From positions 1 to 64,000 of the forward strand of contig NZ_JAEKEZ010000031.1 in the NCBI RefSeq assembly GCF_016650815.1: a stretch of DNA of 64,000 bases, in the 5' to 3' direction. A model generated the notes under the pieces. The model saw nothing but the letters and a program-made list of their open reading frames with translations, ran no database searches and had not been told where the DNA came from. The DNA comes from Pseudomonas sp. TH31 (GTDB taxonomy: Bacteria > Pseudomonadota > Gammaproteobacteria > Pseudomonadales > Pseudomonadaceae). The position numbers and the translations under genes were made by a program. This document shows positions 34,273 to 44,232 of this stretch, one piece after another; the first letter of the stretch is position 1, and each line of letters opens with the position of its first letter.

Positions 34273-37200
34273 TTGCCGCACTGATCCGCTGGTCTGTGGC
34301 CAACCGTTTTCTGGTGCTGCTGGCGACCCTGTTCGTCACGGCCTGGGGCGTGTGGTCGGTTCAAAGTACGCCCATCGATGCGCTGCCGGACCTGTCCGAT
34401 GTGCAGGTGATCATCCGCACACCCTACGCCGGCCAGGCGCCGCAAATCGTCGAGAACCAGGTGACCTACCCGCTGGCGACCACCATGTTGTCGGTGCCGG
34501 GGGCGAAGACGGTGCGCGGTTATTCGTTTTTCGGCGACAGCTTTGTCTACGTGCTGTTCGAGGATGGCACCGACCTGTACTGGGCACGCTCGCGGGTGCT
34601 GGAGTATTTGAGCCAGGTCCAGAGTCGCTTGCCGGCCAGCGCCAAACCGGCGCTGGGGCCGGACGCCACCGGGGTCGGCTGGATCTATCAGTACGCCTTG
34701 GTGGATCGCAGTGGCGGACATGACCTGGCGCAACTGCGGGCCCTGCAGGACTGGTTCCTCAAGTTCGAGCTCAAGACCCTGCCCAACGTCGCGGAAGTCG
34801 CCACCGTCGGCGGTATGGTCAAGCAATATCAGGTGCTGCTCGACCCACTGAAAATGGCCACGCTGGGGATCACTCAGGCCCAGGTGACCGAGGCCATCGG
34901 CAAGGCCAATCAGGAAACCGGCGGCGCCGTGCTGGAGATGGCGGAGACCGAATACATCGTGCGCGCTTCAGGTTATCTGAAGACCCTCGATGATTTTCGC
35001 GCCATTCCCCTCAAGCTCGGTGTCGGCGGCGTGCCCGTGACCCTCGGTGAGGTGGCAACGATCCAGGTCGGCCCGGAAATGCGCCGTGGCATCACCGAGC
35101 TCGATGGCCTGGGCGAGACGGTCGGCGGGGTGGTGATCCTGCGCAGTGGCAAGAACGCCCGGGAAACCATTGCTGCGGTCAAAACTAAACTTGATCAACT
35201 GAAGAGTAGCCTACCGCCCGGCGTGGAGATCGTCACCACCTACGACCGCAGCAAGTTGATCGACCGCGCTGTGGAAAACCTCAGCCATAAACTGATCGAG
35301 GAATTCATCGTCGTTGCACTGATCTGCGGGATCTTCCTCTGGCATCTGCGCTCGGCGCTGGTGGCGATCATTTCGCTGCCGGTGGGGGTGTTGATCGCAT
35401 TTATCGTCATGCGTCATCAAGGGATCAACGCCAACATCATGTCCCTGGGCGGGATTGCGATTGCCATCGGCGCCATGGTCGACGCTGCCGTGGTGATGAT
35501 CGAGAACGCCCACAAGAAGATCGAGGCCTGGCACCGGCATCATCCGGGGGAAGAACTGAAGGGCGAGCGGCATTGGCAGGTGATGACCGACGCGGCCGTG
35601 GAGGTCGGGCCGGCGCTGTTTTTCTGCCTGTTGATCATCACGTTGTCGTTTATTCCGGTGTTTACGCTGGAGGCGCAGGAAGGGCGGCTGTTCGGTCCGT
35701 TGGCGTTCACCAAGACCTACGCCATGGCGGCAGCGGCGGGGTTGGCGGTGACGCTGGTGCCGGTGTTGATGGGTTATTGGATTCGCGGACGGATCCCGGA
35801 TGAACAGCAGAACCCGTTGAACCGTTGGTTGATCAGGGTCTACCAACCGGCGCTGGACGCCGTGCTGCGTTGGCCGAAAGTCACCCTGTTGGTGGCGTTG
35901 CTGGTGTTTGTCAGTGCGCTGTGGCCGATGTCGCGCCTGGGCGGCGAGTTTCTTCCGCCTCTGGACGAAGGTGACTTGCTCTACATGCCTTCGGCGCTGC
36001 CGGGTTTGTCGGCGCAGAAAGCTGCGAAACTGCTGCAACTGACCGATCGCTTGATCAAGACCGTGCCGGAAGTCGAACACGTTTTTGGCAAGGCCGGTCG
36101 TGCCGAAACCGCGACCGACCCGGCACCGCTGGAGATGTTCGAAACCACCATCCAGTTCAAACCCCGTGATCAGTGGCGTTCGGGGATGACCTCGGAAAAA
36201 CTCGTGGAAGAACTGGACCGGGTGGTTCGGGTGCCGGGGCTGACCAACCTCTGGATTCCGCCGATCCGCAACCGTATCGACATGCTCGCCACCGGGATCA
36301 AGAGCCCCATTGGGGTCAAGGTCGCCGGCAACGATCTGGCGCAGATCGATGCCGTCACCCAGGCTGTCGAACGTGCGGCCAAAGACGTACCAGGGGTCAG
36401 TTCGGCGCTGGCCGAACGCTTGACCGGCGGGCGCTACATTGATGTCGATATCAACCGTCAGGCGGCCGCTCGCTACGGCCTCAACATTGCCGATGTGCAA
36501 GTGATTGTCTCGGGAGCTATTGGCGGTGAAAACGTCGGCGAAACCATTGAAGGCCGTGCGCGTTTCCCGATCAACGTGCGTTACCCCCGTGAGTGGCGTG
36601 ACTCGGTGGGCGTGCTGGAGCAACTGCCGATCTCCACGCCGCTGGGCAGTCTGATCACCCTTGGCACGGTGGCGAAGGTCGTGGTCACGGACGGCCCGCC
36701 GATGCTCAAGAGCGAAAACGCCCGACCGTCCGGCTGGGTGTACATCGACGTACGCGGGCGGGACATCGCTTCAGTGGTCGCTGACTTGCGCCGGGTCGTC
36801 AGCGAGCAGGTCAAGCTGCAGACGGGCATGAGCCTGAGCTACTCCGGGCAGTTCGAGTTTCTGGAACGGGCCAACGCTCGGCTCAAACTGGTCGTACCGG
36901 CCACGCTGCTGATCATCTTTGTGCTGCTGTACCTGACGTTCGCCCGGTTCGACGAGGCGTTGCTGATCATGGCCACGCTGCCGTTCGCGCTGGCGGGCGG
37001 CGCCTGGTTCCTCTATGGGCTGGGGTTCAATTTGTCGGTGGCCACCGGGGTCGGTTTCATTGCATTGGCCGGGGTGTCTGCCGAGTTTGGCGTGATCATG
37101 CTGCTCTATCTGAAGAACGCCTGGGCCGAGCGTGAAGACGCGGGCGAGCGTACCGATTCGGGGCTGGTGGCGGCCATCCGCGAGGGCGCAGTGCAGCGGG

Positions 37201-37427
37201 TTCGTCCCAAGGCCATGACCGTGGCCGTCATCATCGCCGGTCTGTTACCGATCCTGCTGGGCAGCGGCACCGGCAGCGAAGTCATGAGCCGCATTGCCGC
37301 GCCGATGGTCGGCGGGATGGTTACCGCGCCGTTGTTATCCCTGTTTGTCATCCCGGCTGCGTATCGCTTGATGCGCCGCCGTCAGTTGTTTGTTAAACCC
37401 ACTCTTGCTGAAGGAAATATCCAATGA
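34269..37427 (+). CDS. cusA: Cu(I)/Ag(I) RND efflux pump CusA
   Basis: 1052 residues, 12 helices, heavy-metal-efflux RND class. Positions matching the three metal-binding Met of E. coli CusA are visible as Met in LLYMPS, LEMFE and IDMLATGIKSP. The proton-relay helix is GGIAIAIGAMVDAAVVMIEN. The Met triad argues for copper/silver and against the zinc/cobalt CzcA type. It exports metal from cytoplasm or periplasm using the proton gradient. Overlaps cusB upstream and the CusF-like gene downstream. Confidence 0.95.
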   Translation: MIAALIRWSVANRFLVLLATLFVTAWGVWSVQSTPIDALPDLSDVQVIIRTPYAGQAPQIVENQVTYPLATTMLSVPGAKTVRGYSFFGDSFVYVLFEDGTDLYWARSRVLEYLSQVQSRLPASAKPALGPDATGVGWIYQYALVDRSGGHDLAQLRALQDWFLKFELKTLPNVAEVATVGGMVKQYQVLLDPLKMATLGITQAQVTEAIGKANQETGGAVLEMAETEYIVRASGYLKTLDDFRAIPLKLGVGGVPVTLGEVATIQVGPEMRRGITELDGLGETVGGVVILRSGKNARETIAAVKTKLDQLKSSLPPGVEIVTTYDRSKLIDRAVENLSHKLIEEFIVVALICGIFLWHLRSALVAIISLPVGVLIAFIVMRHQGINANIMSLGGIAIAIGAMVDAAVVMIENAHKKIEAWHRHHPGEELKGERHWQVMTDAAVEVGPALFFCLLIITLSFIPVFTLEAQEGRLFGPLAFTKTYAMAAAAGLAVTLVPVLMGYWIRGRIPDEQQNPLNRWLIRVYQPALDAVLRWPKVTLLVALLVFVSALWPMSRLGGEFLPPLDEGDLLYMPSALPGLSAQKAAKLLQLTDRLIKTVPEVEHVFGKAGRAETATDPAPLEMFETTIQFKPRDQWRSGMTSEKLVEELDRVVRVPGLTNLWIPPIRNRIDMLATGIKSPIGVKVAGNDLAQIDAVTQAVERAAKDVPGVSSALAERLTGGRYIDVDINRQAAARYGLNIADVQVIVSGAIGGENVGETIEGRARFPINVRYPREWRDSVGVLEQLPISTPLGSLITLGTVAKVVVTDGPPMLKSENARPSGWVYIDVRGRDIASVVADLRRVVSEQVKLQTGMSLSYSGQFEFLERANARLKLVVPATLLIIFVLLYLTFARFDEALLIMATLPFALAGGAWFLYGLGFNLSVATGVGFIALAGVSAEFGVIMLLYLKNAWAEREDAGERTDSGLVAAIREGAVQRVRPKAMTVAVIIAGLLPILLGSGTGSEVMSRIAAPMVGGMVTAPLLSLFVIPAAYRLMRRRQLFVKPTLAEGNIQ

Positions 37428-37780
37428 AACTGACTCTGATTGCCGTAGCAAGTACCGTCGTTGCGCTGTCTTTTGCTGTCCATGCCGAGGACATGCCGGG
37501 GATGCCAGGGATGAAGATGGACGACGCACCGATGAAACAGCCGGCCACGCAAGCACCGGTGGCCAAGGCTGCCGGGACGGTGGAGGCGATTGATAGTGAG
37601 AAGCACACGGTCACCATCGCCCACGGCGCAGTACCGGCGGTGCAATGGCCGCCCATGATCATGGGATTTCGGGCCACCGAAGCGCAATTGGCTGGGGTGA
37701 AGGTCGGGGATCAGGTGAACTTCGAGTTTCAACTGGCGGGATCGACAGCGACCCTCGTGTCGATTGATTTAGCGAAGTAA
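37424..37780 (+). CDS. cusF: CusF-like periplasmic copper chaperone
   Basis: 118 residues: signal peptide ending VHAED, a Met-rich tract (MPGMPGMKMDD), and a CusF domain (AAGTVEAIDSEKHTVTIAHG) with the metal site AHGAVPAVQWPPMIMGF, matching the His, Trp, Met and Met ligands of E. coli CusF. It carries Cu(I) or Ag(I) to CusB. ATG overlaps the end of cusA. Confidence 0.93.
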   Translation: MKLTLIAVASTVVALSFAVHAEDMPGMPGMKMDDAPMKQPATQAPVAKAAGTVEAIDSEKHTVTIAHGAVPAVQWPPMIMGFRATEAQLAGVKVGDQVNFEFQLAGSTATLVSIDLAK

Positions 37781-37791
37781 CGTGACATCAG

Positions 37792-37822
37792 CCAGCGGCG
37801 CGAACCAGGTTCGCGTCGCTGG
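37792..37822. terminator. Hairpin between the cus operon and the dienelactone hydrolase gene
   Basis: Long stem, CCAGCGGCGCGAAC and GTTCGCGTCGCTGG with one mismatch and a three-base loop, between convergent genes. TTGAGCGGTTTTA follows on the plus strand. It probably ends the cus transcript. Confidence 0.6.
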
Positions 37823-37832
37823 TTGAGCGGTT

Positions 37833-38531
37833 TTACAGTTCCATGCCCAGGAAAATCAGGGTATTGCCGTGAGCCTCAACCGCCGCGCGCTGGTTATAGC
37901 TGTCGCGGTGCGAGCAGTTGAAGCCGTGCTCGGCTTCCGGATACACGACGATTTCAACGTTGTCGTTGGTGTCGAAGCGCTCGGCGATTTTCTCCACGGC
38001 TTCCAGTGAAATGTGGCTGTCTGCTTCACCGAAGTGCATCAGCAACGGCACTTCGATTTCATCGGCACGGTCCAACTGGTTCTGGATACCGCCGCCGTAA
38101 TAGGCGATGGCCACATCGACGAAACCGTTGGCGGCAGTGTGGTACGAAAGCAAGCCGCCGAAGCAGTAGCCGATGGACGCGATGCCGCCATCCAGGCCCG
38201 GTTGGGCTTGCAGGGCATCGATGGCCAGCTTGATGTCGGCCTGAGCTGCATTCACGTCGGTGGCATTCATCAGCTCGACAGCACGTTTCCAGCCGGCTTC
38301 GTCGTAGCCCAGTTCGATGCGCGGGCCGCTGCGCCAGAACAGATCCGGTGCGATCACCAGGTAGCCGTCGGCGGCGTATTGCTCGGCGACCGAGCGGATG
38401 TGTTCGTTGACGCCGAAAATCTCCTGGATCAACACGATCCCCGGGCCTTTTTGGGTATGGGGGATGGCCAGGTAAGCGCCGAATTTGCCTTCGGGGCTAT
38501 TGATCTCGATCCATTGGGTGGTCACGCTCAT
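37833..38531 (-). CDS. Dienelactone hydrolase family protein
   Basis: 232 residues, alpha/beta hydrolase. The nucleophile elbow is GYCFGG (Cys), the acid is in HFGEADSHIS and the His in EAEHGFNC, which is the Cys-Asp-His triad of the dienelactone hydrolases. IVLIQEIFGVNEHIRSVAEQ is the family N-terminal signature. No aromatic catabolic genes are adjacent, so it may act on other esters. Confidence 0.93.
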   Translation of the reverse strand: MSVTTQWIEINSPEGKFGAYLAIPHTQKGPGIVLIQEIFGVNEHIRSVAEQYAADGYLVIAPDLFWRSGPRIELGYDEAGWKRAVELMNATDVNAAQADIKLAIDALQAQPGLDGGIASIGYCFGGLLSYHTAANGFVDVAIAYYGGGIQNQLDRADEIEVPLLMHFGEADSHISLEAVEKIAERFDTNDNVEIVVYPEAEHGFNCSHRDSYNQRAAVEAHGNTLIFLGMEL

Positions 38532-38718
38532 GGTGGCTCCTGTCTTCGCAGTGGGGGAGGTTGCAGCTTATTAAGCGGGTGTGTCAGTCAGTGTGACAGT
38601 GCCCTGGGCAAGTTCACCCAATGTAGACCAATCGGCTGGCCAGTGAACAGCCGCCGTTTCAACCACCGTCACCATAACCTGCCTGAACACAGCACTTCCA
38701 ACCACCCCTCCATACCCC
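38532..38718. other. Intergenic stretch before the REP cluster
   Basis: Contains the promoter region of the minus-strand dienelactone hydrolase gene. No open frame with family features and no clear hairpin was seen. Confidence 0.4.
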
Positions 38719-38809
38719 TGTGGGAACGAGCCTGCTCGCGAAGAGGCCGGGACATCCAGCATCAATGTTGCCTGACAGGCCGCTTTCGCGAGCAAGCCCG
38801 CTCCCACAG
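38719..38809. repeat. Paired REP element (type 1)
   Basis: Inverted pair of the TGTGGGAACGAGCCTGCTCG / GCGAGCAAGCCCGCTCCC core, same family as at 724. Confidence 0.88.
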
Positions 38810-38852
38810 TAAAATGATGGGCTGCACACTCTCGGTGGCTGGCACATAACCC

Positions 38853-38931
38853 GGTGGGAGCGGGCTTGCTCGCGAAGGGGCCGGCACAAGCAATATCAAT
38901 GTTGACTGACAGAACGCTATCGCGAGCAAGG
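38853..38931. repeat. REP pair, second arm truncated
   Basis: A full copy (GTGGGAGCGGGCTTGCTCGC) is followed about 60 bases later by a partner that breaks off after CGCGAGCAAGG. The partner's missing end lies next to the glutaminase region. Confidence 0.8.
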
Positions 38932-39047
38932 GATCAGTGCTGAAGGGCACTGCAACATTCCCCCACAAAACTGTGATTTACCCCGCACCAGCGGCGTCTA
39001 GCGTCTGTGACCCCGCAATCCCTTGGGGCGAGACTTCGGAACCCGGC

Positions 39048-39956
39048 ATGCAAGCGCTGTTGAACGAGATTCTTGACGCAGTTCGGCCCCTGATCGGCCA
39101 GGGCAAGGTGGCTGACTATATTCCCGCCCTCGGCACCGTGCCGGCCAATCAACTGGGGATTGCCGTGTATGGCAATGACGGCGAGCTGTACTGCGCCGGC
39201 GACGCGGATACGCTGTTCTCGGTGCAGAGTATTTCCAAGGTGTTCAGCCTGGTGCAGGCCATCGAACACTCTGGCGAAGCGATCTGGGAACGTTTGGGCC
39301 ACGAGCCGTCCGGCCAGCCGTTCAACTCGCTGGTGCAGCTGGAATTCGAACGCGGCCGCCCGCGCAATCCGTTCATCAACGCCGGGGCGCTGGTGATCTG
39401 CGACATCAACCAGTCACGTTTCGCCGCGCCGGCCCTGTCGATGCGCGATTTTGTCCGGCGCTTGTCCGGCAATCCGCAAGTCATGGTGGACGGCAAGGTT
39501 GCCGAATCCGAATACCAGCACCGCGCTCGCAACGCCGCCATGGCGTACCTGATGCAGTCGTTCGGCAACTTCCACAATGACGTCGAAGCTGTGCTGCGCA
39601 GCTATTTCAGCCACTGCGCGCTGCGCATGAGTTGCGTGGACCTGGCGCGAGCGTTCTGCTTCCTGGCCAACGACGGTTTCTGCAAACACAGCGGCGAACA
39701 AATCCTCACCGCCCGCCAGACCCAGCAGGTCAACTCGATAATGGCCACCAGCGGCCTCTACGACGAAGCCGGCAACTTCGCTTACCGCGTCGGCTTGCCC
39801 GGCAAGAGCGGTGTCGGCGGCGGGATCGTCGCGGTGGTGCCGGGGCAGTTCACCGTATGCGTCTGGTCGCCGGAATTGAACGCTGCCGGCAACTCGCTGG
39901 CCGGGATGGCGGCGCTGGAATTGTTGAGTCAGCGGATCGGCTGGTCGGTGTTCTAA
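39048..39956 (+). CDS. glsA: Glutaminase
   Basis: 302 residues, the usual length of this serine-dependent beta-lactamase-like glutaminase, which hydrolyses glutamine to glutamate and ammonia. The active-site Ser-X-X-Lys is in SVQSISKVFSLVQ; other family blocks are PRNPFINAGALVICD, GVGGGIVAVVPG and SYFSHCALRMSCVDLARAF. I start at the ATG 39048 (MQALLNEILDAVRPLIGQGK), the family N-terminus; the upstream open frame lies partly in REP sequence. Confidence 0.95.
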   Translation: MQALLNEILDAVRPLIGQGKVADYIPALGTVPANQLGIAVYGNDGELYCAGDADTLFSVQSISKVFSLVQAIEHSGEAIWERLGHEPSGQPFNSLVQLEFERGRPRNPFINAGALVICDINQSRFAAPALSMRDFVRRLSGNPQVMVDGKVAESEYQHRARNAAMAYLMQSFGNFHNDVEAVLRSYFSHCALRMSCVDLARAFCFLANDGFCKHSGEQILTARQTQQVNSIMATSGLYDEAGNFAYRVGLPGKSGVGGGIVAVVPGQFTVCVWSPELNAAGNSLAGMAALELLSQRIGWSVF

Positions 39957-40040
39957 CGCGGTGTGGGCGGCGTCGGTAATGACGCTTCGGGAAATTTGCT
40001 ATACATTTTCCGGCCGCCCCCTGCCTGGTGAAACCGCTTC

Positions 40041-41542
40041 ATGTCCCTGATGCTCGAACGTCTCGTCGCTGGTACGCCGATCCCTTTTGCCGGTAACCGT
40101 GTCTCTGTGGTCAGCCCCGAATTGGCGGCACGTTTTCAGCCCGGTGACCATCTGCTGGTGGAGCAGGTCAGCGGCGAGTTGTTGCTGATTCCGGTGGTGG
40201 ACCAGCAAGCGGCGGCGGTGGCGATTGAGCGGGCGCAAGCGGCGTTTACCGCGATGTCGGCGGTGTCGGATGAAGCCATCAGCGAGTTCTTTGGCCGGTT
40301 TGCCGAGCGCCTGGAAACCCCGGCCTGCTGGGCCTTGATAGAAGCCGCCAACCTGGCCGATATCGAACGGGCCAAGGCCCGTGGGCGTTCGACCACGCGG
40401 TTGCTGGCCGACGAACGCATGCGCCGCGACATGATTGCTGGCCTGCGTGCCTGGCGCGATGCGGCGGCCACCCGCGGCAAAGTCATCAGTTGCGTCGAAC
40501 ATGACGGCTGGAAAGTCGAGCAAGTGGTGGCGCCGCTGGGCATCGTTGCGTTCGTCTTCGAAGGCCGGCCGAACGTCTTTGCCGACGCCGCTGGCGTACT
40601 GCGCACCGGCAACACCGCCGTACTGCGCATTGGCAGCGATGCCTTGGGCACCGCACGAGCCATCGTCACCCACGCCTTGAACCCGGCGCTGGCTGAGGTC
40701 GGGTTGCCGGTGGGCGCGGTGTCGCTGGTTGAAAGCATCAATCACGCGGCCGGTTGGGCGATGTTTGCCGACCGACGTTTGTCGTTGGCCGTGGCCCGGG
40801 TTCGGGTCGGGCTGTCAGTCAACTGGGCAGCATCGCCCAACAGGCCGGCACCGCCGTCAGCCTGCACGGCACCGGCGGTGCCTGGCTGATCGCCGATCAA
40901 GGCGCCGACGCCACGCGTTTTGCCGCCGTGGTGCGCAACTCGCTGGATCGCAAAGTCTGCAACACCCTGAACGTCTGCCTGATCCAGCGTAATCGCGCCG
41001 CTGAGCTGGTGCCGCTGTTTCTCGATGCGCTGCAACAGGCTGGGACTGCCCGTGGTCAGGGCTGCAAATTGCACATCGTCGAAGGCAGCGAGTCGTACCT
41101 GCCGAGCGATTGGCAGGGCGCCAGCGTTGAGGTCTATCGCGCCGAAGGCTATGTGACCGAAGCATTGGCCGAGCCGCTGACGGAGGATCAATTGGGCCGC
41201 GAGTGGGAATGGGAAGAAACCCCGGAAGTCAGCCTGAAAATCGTCGACGACCTGGACCAGGCCATCACGCTGTTTAACCGCTACAGCCCGCAATTCACCG
41301 TGTCGCTGATCAGTGAAAACGCCGAGGCTCATGAGCGTTTCTACAACGCGGTGAATGCGCCATTTGTCGGCAACGGCATCACCCGTTGGGTCGACGGCCA
41401 GTACGCGTTGAACAAGCCGGAACTGGGGCTTTCGAACTGGGAAAGCGGTCGCCTGTTCGCTCGCAGCGCGATTCTTTCCGGCGATGGTGTGTTCACCATT
41501 CGCAGCCGCATGACCCAGATAGATTTGTCAGTCAAACGCTGA
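40041..41542 (+). pseudogene. ProA-like aldehyde dehydrogenase, frameshifted (probably intact)
   Basis: Related to glutamate-5-semialdehyde dehydrogenase. PLGIVAFVFEGRPNVFADAA matches the cofactor-binding stretch, and NSLDRKVCNTLNVCLIQRN carries the catalytic Cys. The first 70 residues (FQPGDHLLVEQVSGELLLIP) and the C-terminus differ from proline-pathway ProA, so this is probably a paralogue. The frame breaks at GCCCGGGTT (40795-40800); one more G restores 500 residues. It follows glsA by 85 bases, suggesting linked glutamate metabolism. Confidence 0.85.
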
Positions 41543-41612
41543 ATGCTCCGGCCGCGAACCACAGGCGCACTATAATTGATGTGTCTGTGTTTGCGTGACG
41601 GAGGGCTGCACC

Positions 41613-41900
41613 ATGAAACTTCATTCCTTTGAACAGTATTCTCATGACTTGGCTATGGTCGCTCACGATACATGGCTGACTGCCAGGGTGAAGTCGGCCC
41701 TGACCAAGGCCGAACCGACCTTTGGCTTGCATATCCACGTCAAAACCCATGGCGGCGAAGTGCTGCTGAGCGGCATGGTCGACACTCATCGACAAAGTGA
41801 GCAGGCAGTTGATCTGGCCCGCTCGGTTCAGGGTGTCATCGACGTCGATACCAGTGGCTTGCGCACGCATGTGTTCAAACCGGGCAGTCCTGACGAATGA
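41613..41900 (+). CDS. BON-domain protein
   Basis: 95 residues with one BON domain: WLTARVKSALTKAEPTFGLH, HVKTHGGEVLLSGMVDTHRQ, and SVQGVIDVDTSGLR. BON domains bind phospholipid or envelope components. There is no signal peptide, unlike OsmY, so its location is unclear. The start follows GGAGGG; the GTG 18 bases earlier is less likely. Confidence 0.87.
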   Translation: MKLHSFEQYSHDLAMVAHDTWLTARVKSALTKAEPTFGLHIHVKTHGGEVLLSGMVDTHRQSEQAVDLARSVQGVIDVDTSGLRTHVFKPGSPDE

Positions 41901-41909
41901 GCCAGGCGA

Positions 41910-42806
41910 TCAGCGGGAAAACTTCCTGGCCCCAGCCACACAAAGGATCACCGCAACGGTGATCCCCAGCATGCCCAGGCTGACCTGCTCGTGCAGTAGC
42001 GTGGCGGCCAGCGCCAAGCCAAAAAACGGTTGCAGCAACTGAAGCTGGCCCACGGCGGCAATTCCGCCTTGGGCCAGCCCGCGATACCAGAAAACGAAAC
42101 CGATCAGCATGCTGAACAGCGACACATACGCCAGGCTCAGCCAGGCCGGTGTGCTGACTGTCGAAAACGACGCGGGCAGCAAAAACCAGCTCAGCGCCGC
42201 CATCACCGGCAACGACATCAGCAGTGCCCAACAAATCACCTGCCAGCCGCCGAGGGTTCTCGACAGTTTCGCCCCTTCGGCATAACCAAGCCCGCAGACC
42301 ACCACCGCCAGCAGCATCAGCAGGTCGCCCTTGGGAGAGGCGGCCAGTCCTTTAGAGACCGCATAACCGACCACCAGCAAACTGCCGAGGATCGAGAATA
42401 GCCAGAAGGCGGGTTTTGGCCGCTCGCCACCGCGCAGTACCCCGAACACCGCGGTGGCCAGCGGCAGCAGGCCGATAAAGACGATGGAGTGCGCAGAGGT
42501 CACGTATTGCAGGGCCAGCGCGGTCAACAGCGGAAACCCGACGACCACGCCCAGCGCGACGACGATCAGCGGTACAAGCTGATGCCGGGCCGGGCGCTTT
42601 TCCTTGAACAGCCATAAAAGGCACAGCGCAAGTACACCGGCAATGGTCGCGCGCGCCACCGTCAGAAACACCGGGTCGAACTCCAGCACCGCTACCCGGG
42701 TGGCCGGTAGCGAGCCGCTGAAGATCAGCACACCGATCAGTCCATTGAGCCATCCGCTGCTGCTTTTCCCCAGTGTGGGGCTGTTCAGGTTCGAGGTACG
42801 TTCCAT
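41910..42806 (-). CDS. EamA-family (DMT) transporter
   Basis: About 298 residues with ten helices and two EamA repeats (LNGLIGVLIFSGSLPATRVA; GDLLMLLAVVVCGLGYAEGA). Such proteins export amino acids or other metabolites. It is divergent from a MocR-type regulator, a common pairing in which the regulator controls the transporter. I prefer the ATG at 42804-42806 over a GTG three codons earlier because GGAA then has better spacing. Confidence 0.9.
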   Translation of the reverse strand: MERTSNLNSPTLGKSSSGWLNGLIGVLIFSGSLPATRVAVLEFDPVFLTVARATIAGVLALCLLWLFKEKRPARHQLVPLIVVALGVVVGFPLLTALALQYVTSAHSIVFIGLLPLATAVFGVLRGGERPKPAFWLFSILGSLLVVGYAVSKGLAASPKGDLLMLLAVVVCGLGYAEGAKLSRTLGGWQVICWALLMSLPVMAALSWFLLPASFSTVSTPAWLSLAYVSLFSMLIGFVFWYRGLAQGGIAAVGQLQLLQPFFGLALAATLLHEQVSLGMLGITVAVILCVAGARKFSR

Positions 42807-42868
42807 CGGGTTCACATTCCGGGCAAAGTGTCGGGTTGCGTTAAGCGCATCCTATGACTGAGTATCAA

Positions 42869-42886
42869 GACAATCAAAAAATTGTC
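42869..42886. promoter_or_regulatory. Inverted repeat, possible MocR operator
   Basis: GACAAT and ATTGTC arms around CAAAAA directly abut the ATG at 42887, between the divergent transporter and regulator genes. If it is the binding site of the regulator, the real start is at 42887 or more likely 42902. Confidence 0.5.
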
Positions 42887-42901
42887 ATGGATACATTCCC
42901 T

Positions 42902-44232
42902 ATGCCGCGCTCCCGGTACAAGTCGTTGGTTGACCGTTTTGCCGCCGATATCCGATCAGGACAATTGCCGCCCGGCACACGCTTGCCGACGCACCGGCAG
43001 CTCGCGGCGACGGAAGGTCTGGCGTTGGTCACGGCCAGTCGGGTTTATGCCGATCTGGAAGGCATGGGGTTGGTCAGCGGGGAAACCGGTCGCGGTACGT
43101 TTGTCCGGGAGACGGCGCTGCCGCCGAGTCTGGGCGTGCATCAGCCGAGCGTTGTCGCGGGGATGATGGACCTGAACTTCAATTATCCGTCGTTGCCGGG
43201 CCAGGCCGATCTGTTGCGTACGGCCTTGCGCCAGTTGGCGTTGTCCGGTGATCTGGAAGCCCATCTGCGCTACCAGCCTCACGCCGGGCGCTTGCATGAA
43301 CGGGCTTCGGCGGCGCGGCATCTGCGCAGTCGCGGCTTGAACGTGGCGGCTGAACAGGTGCTGATCGTCAGCGGTGCCCAGCACGGATTGGCGGTGACGA
43401 TGATGGCGTTGCTGCAACCCGGCGATGTGATTGCCGCCGATGCCTTGACCTACCCAGGGTTCAAGGTGCTGGCCGAAGCGCTGCATCTGGAAGTGGTGCC
43501 GATCCCGGTCACCGACACCGGGTCTGATCTCGTAGCCCTGGAAAAACTCTGCCGAAGCCGTTCGGTGCGGGCCGTCTACAGCATGCCGACCCTGCATAAC
43601 CCGTTGGGTTGGGTGATGGCCGCCGATCAGCGCGAGCACCTGGTGTCGATTGCGCGCCAGCATGACCTGCTGATCATTGAGGACGCCGCTTACGCGTTTC
43701 TGGCTGAGGCACCACCACCTCCGTTGGCTGAGTTGGCGCCCGAAAGGACGGTCTACGTGACCGGTTTATCCAAAAGTATTGCTACCGGGTTGCGCGTCGG
43801 TTTCGTCGCCGCGCCAGCGTCAAGGGTGCCGGCGCTGGAGCGCACGATCAGGGCGACGACCTGGAATACCCCAGGGTGATGACGGCGATTGCCACGGCCT
43901 GGCTGGACGATGGCACTGTCACGCTGCTGGAAACGCAAAAACGCGCCGATGCCCAGGCCCGACAGGCCGTGGCCGACGAGGTGCTGAGCGGGCTGCGTTA
44001 CGTTCGTCATCCGTCTTCTTACTTTGTGTGGCTGCCCTTGTCGGAAGAGGCAAGGGCGGACCAGATCGCCATGGCATTGCTGCAAGAGCAGGTGTCGGTG
44101 TCGACGGCCGAACCTTTTACGACTTCAGTGCATGTACCACACGCGATCCGCTTGGCCCTTGGCTCGGTGGACATGCACACGCTTCGACAAGCGCTGATGA
44201 AAGTGAAGCGGGTGGTCGGGGCTTATTCATAG
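42902..44232 (+). pseudogene. MocR/PdxR-family regulator (GntR helix-turn-helix plus aminotransferase domain), frameshifted
   Basis: An N-terminal winged helix (YKSLVDRFAADIRSGQLPPG, then THRQLAATEGLALVTASRVY) is fused to a fold-type-I aminotransferase domain: VSGAQHGLAVTMMALLQPGD, SMPTLHNPLGWVM and TGLSKSIATGLRVGFVAAP with the PLP-binding Lys. It should bind pyridoxal phosphate and control the divergent EamA gene. One C is missing from the run at 43869-43872; restored length is 443 residues from the chosen start (ATG 42902), with 42887 and 42854 as alternatives. Confidence 0.9.

Noticed and set aside
35211..36623. 470-codon open frame antisense to cusA
   Set aside because: His/Arg/Gln-rich shadow of the GC-rich cusA gene; no domain and the opposite strand is clearly CusA.
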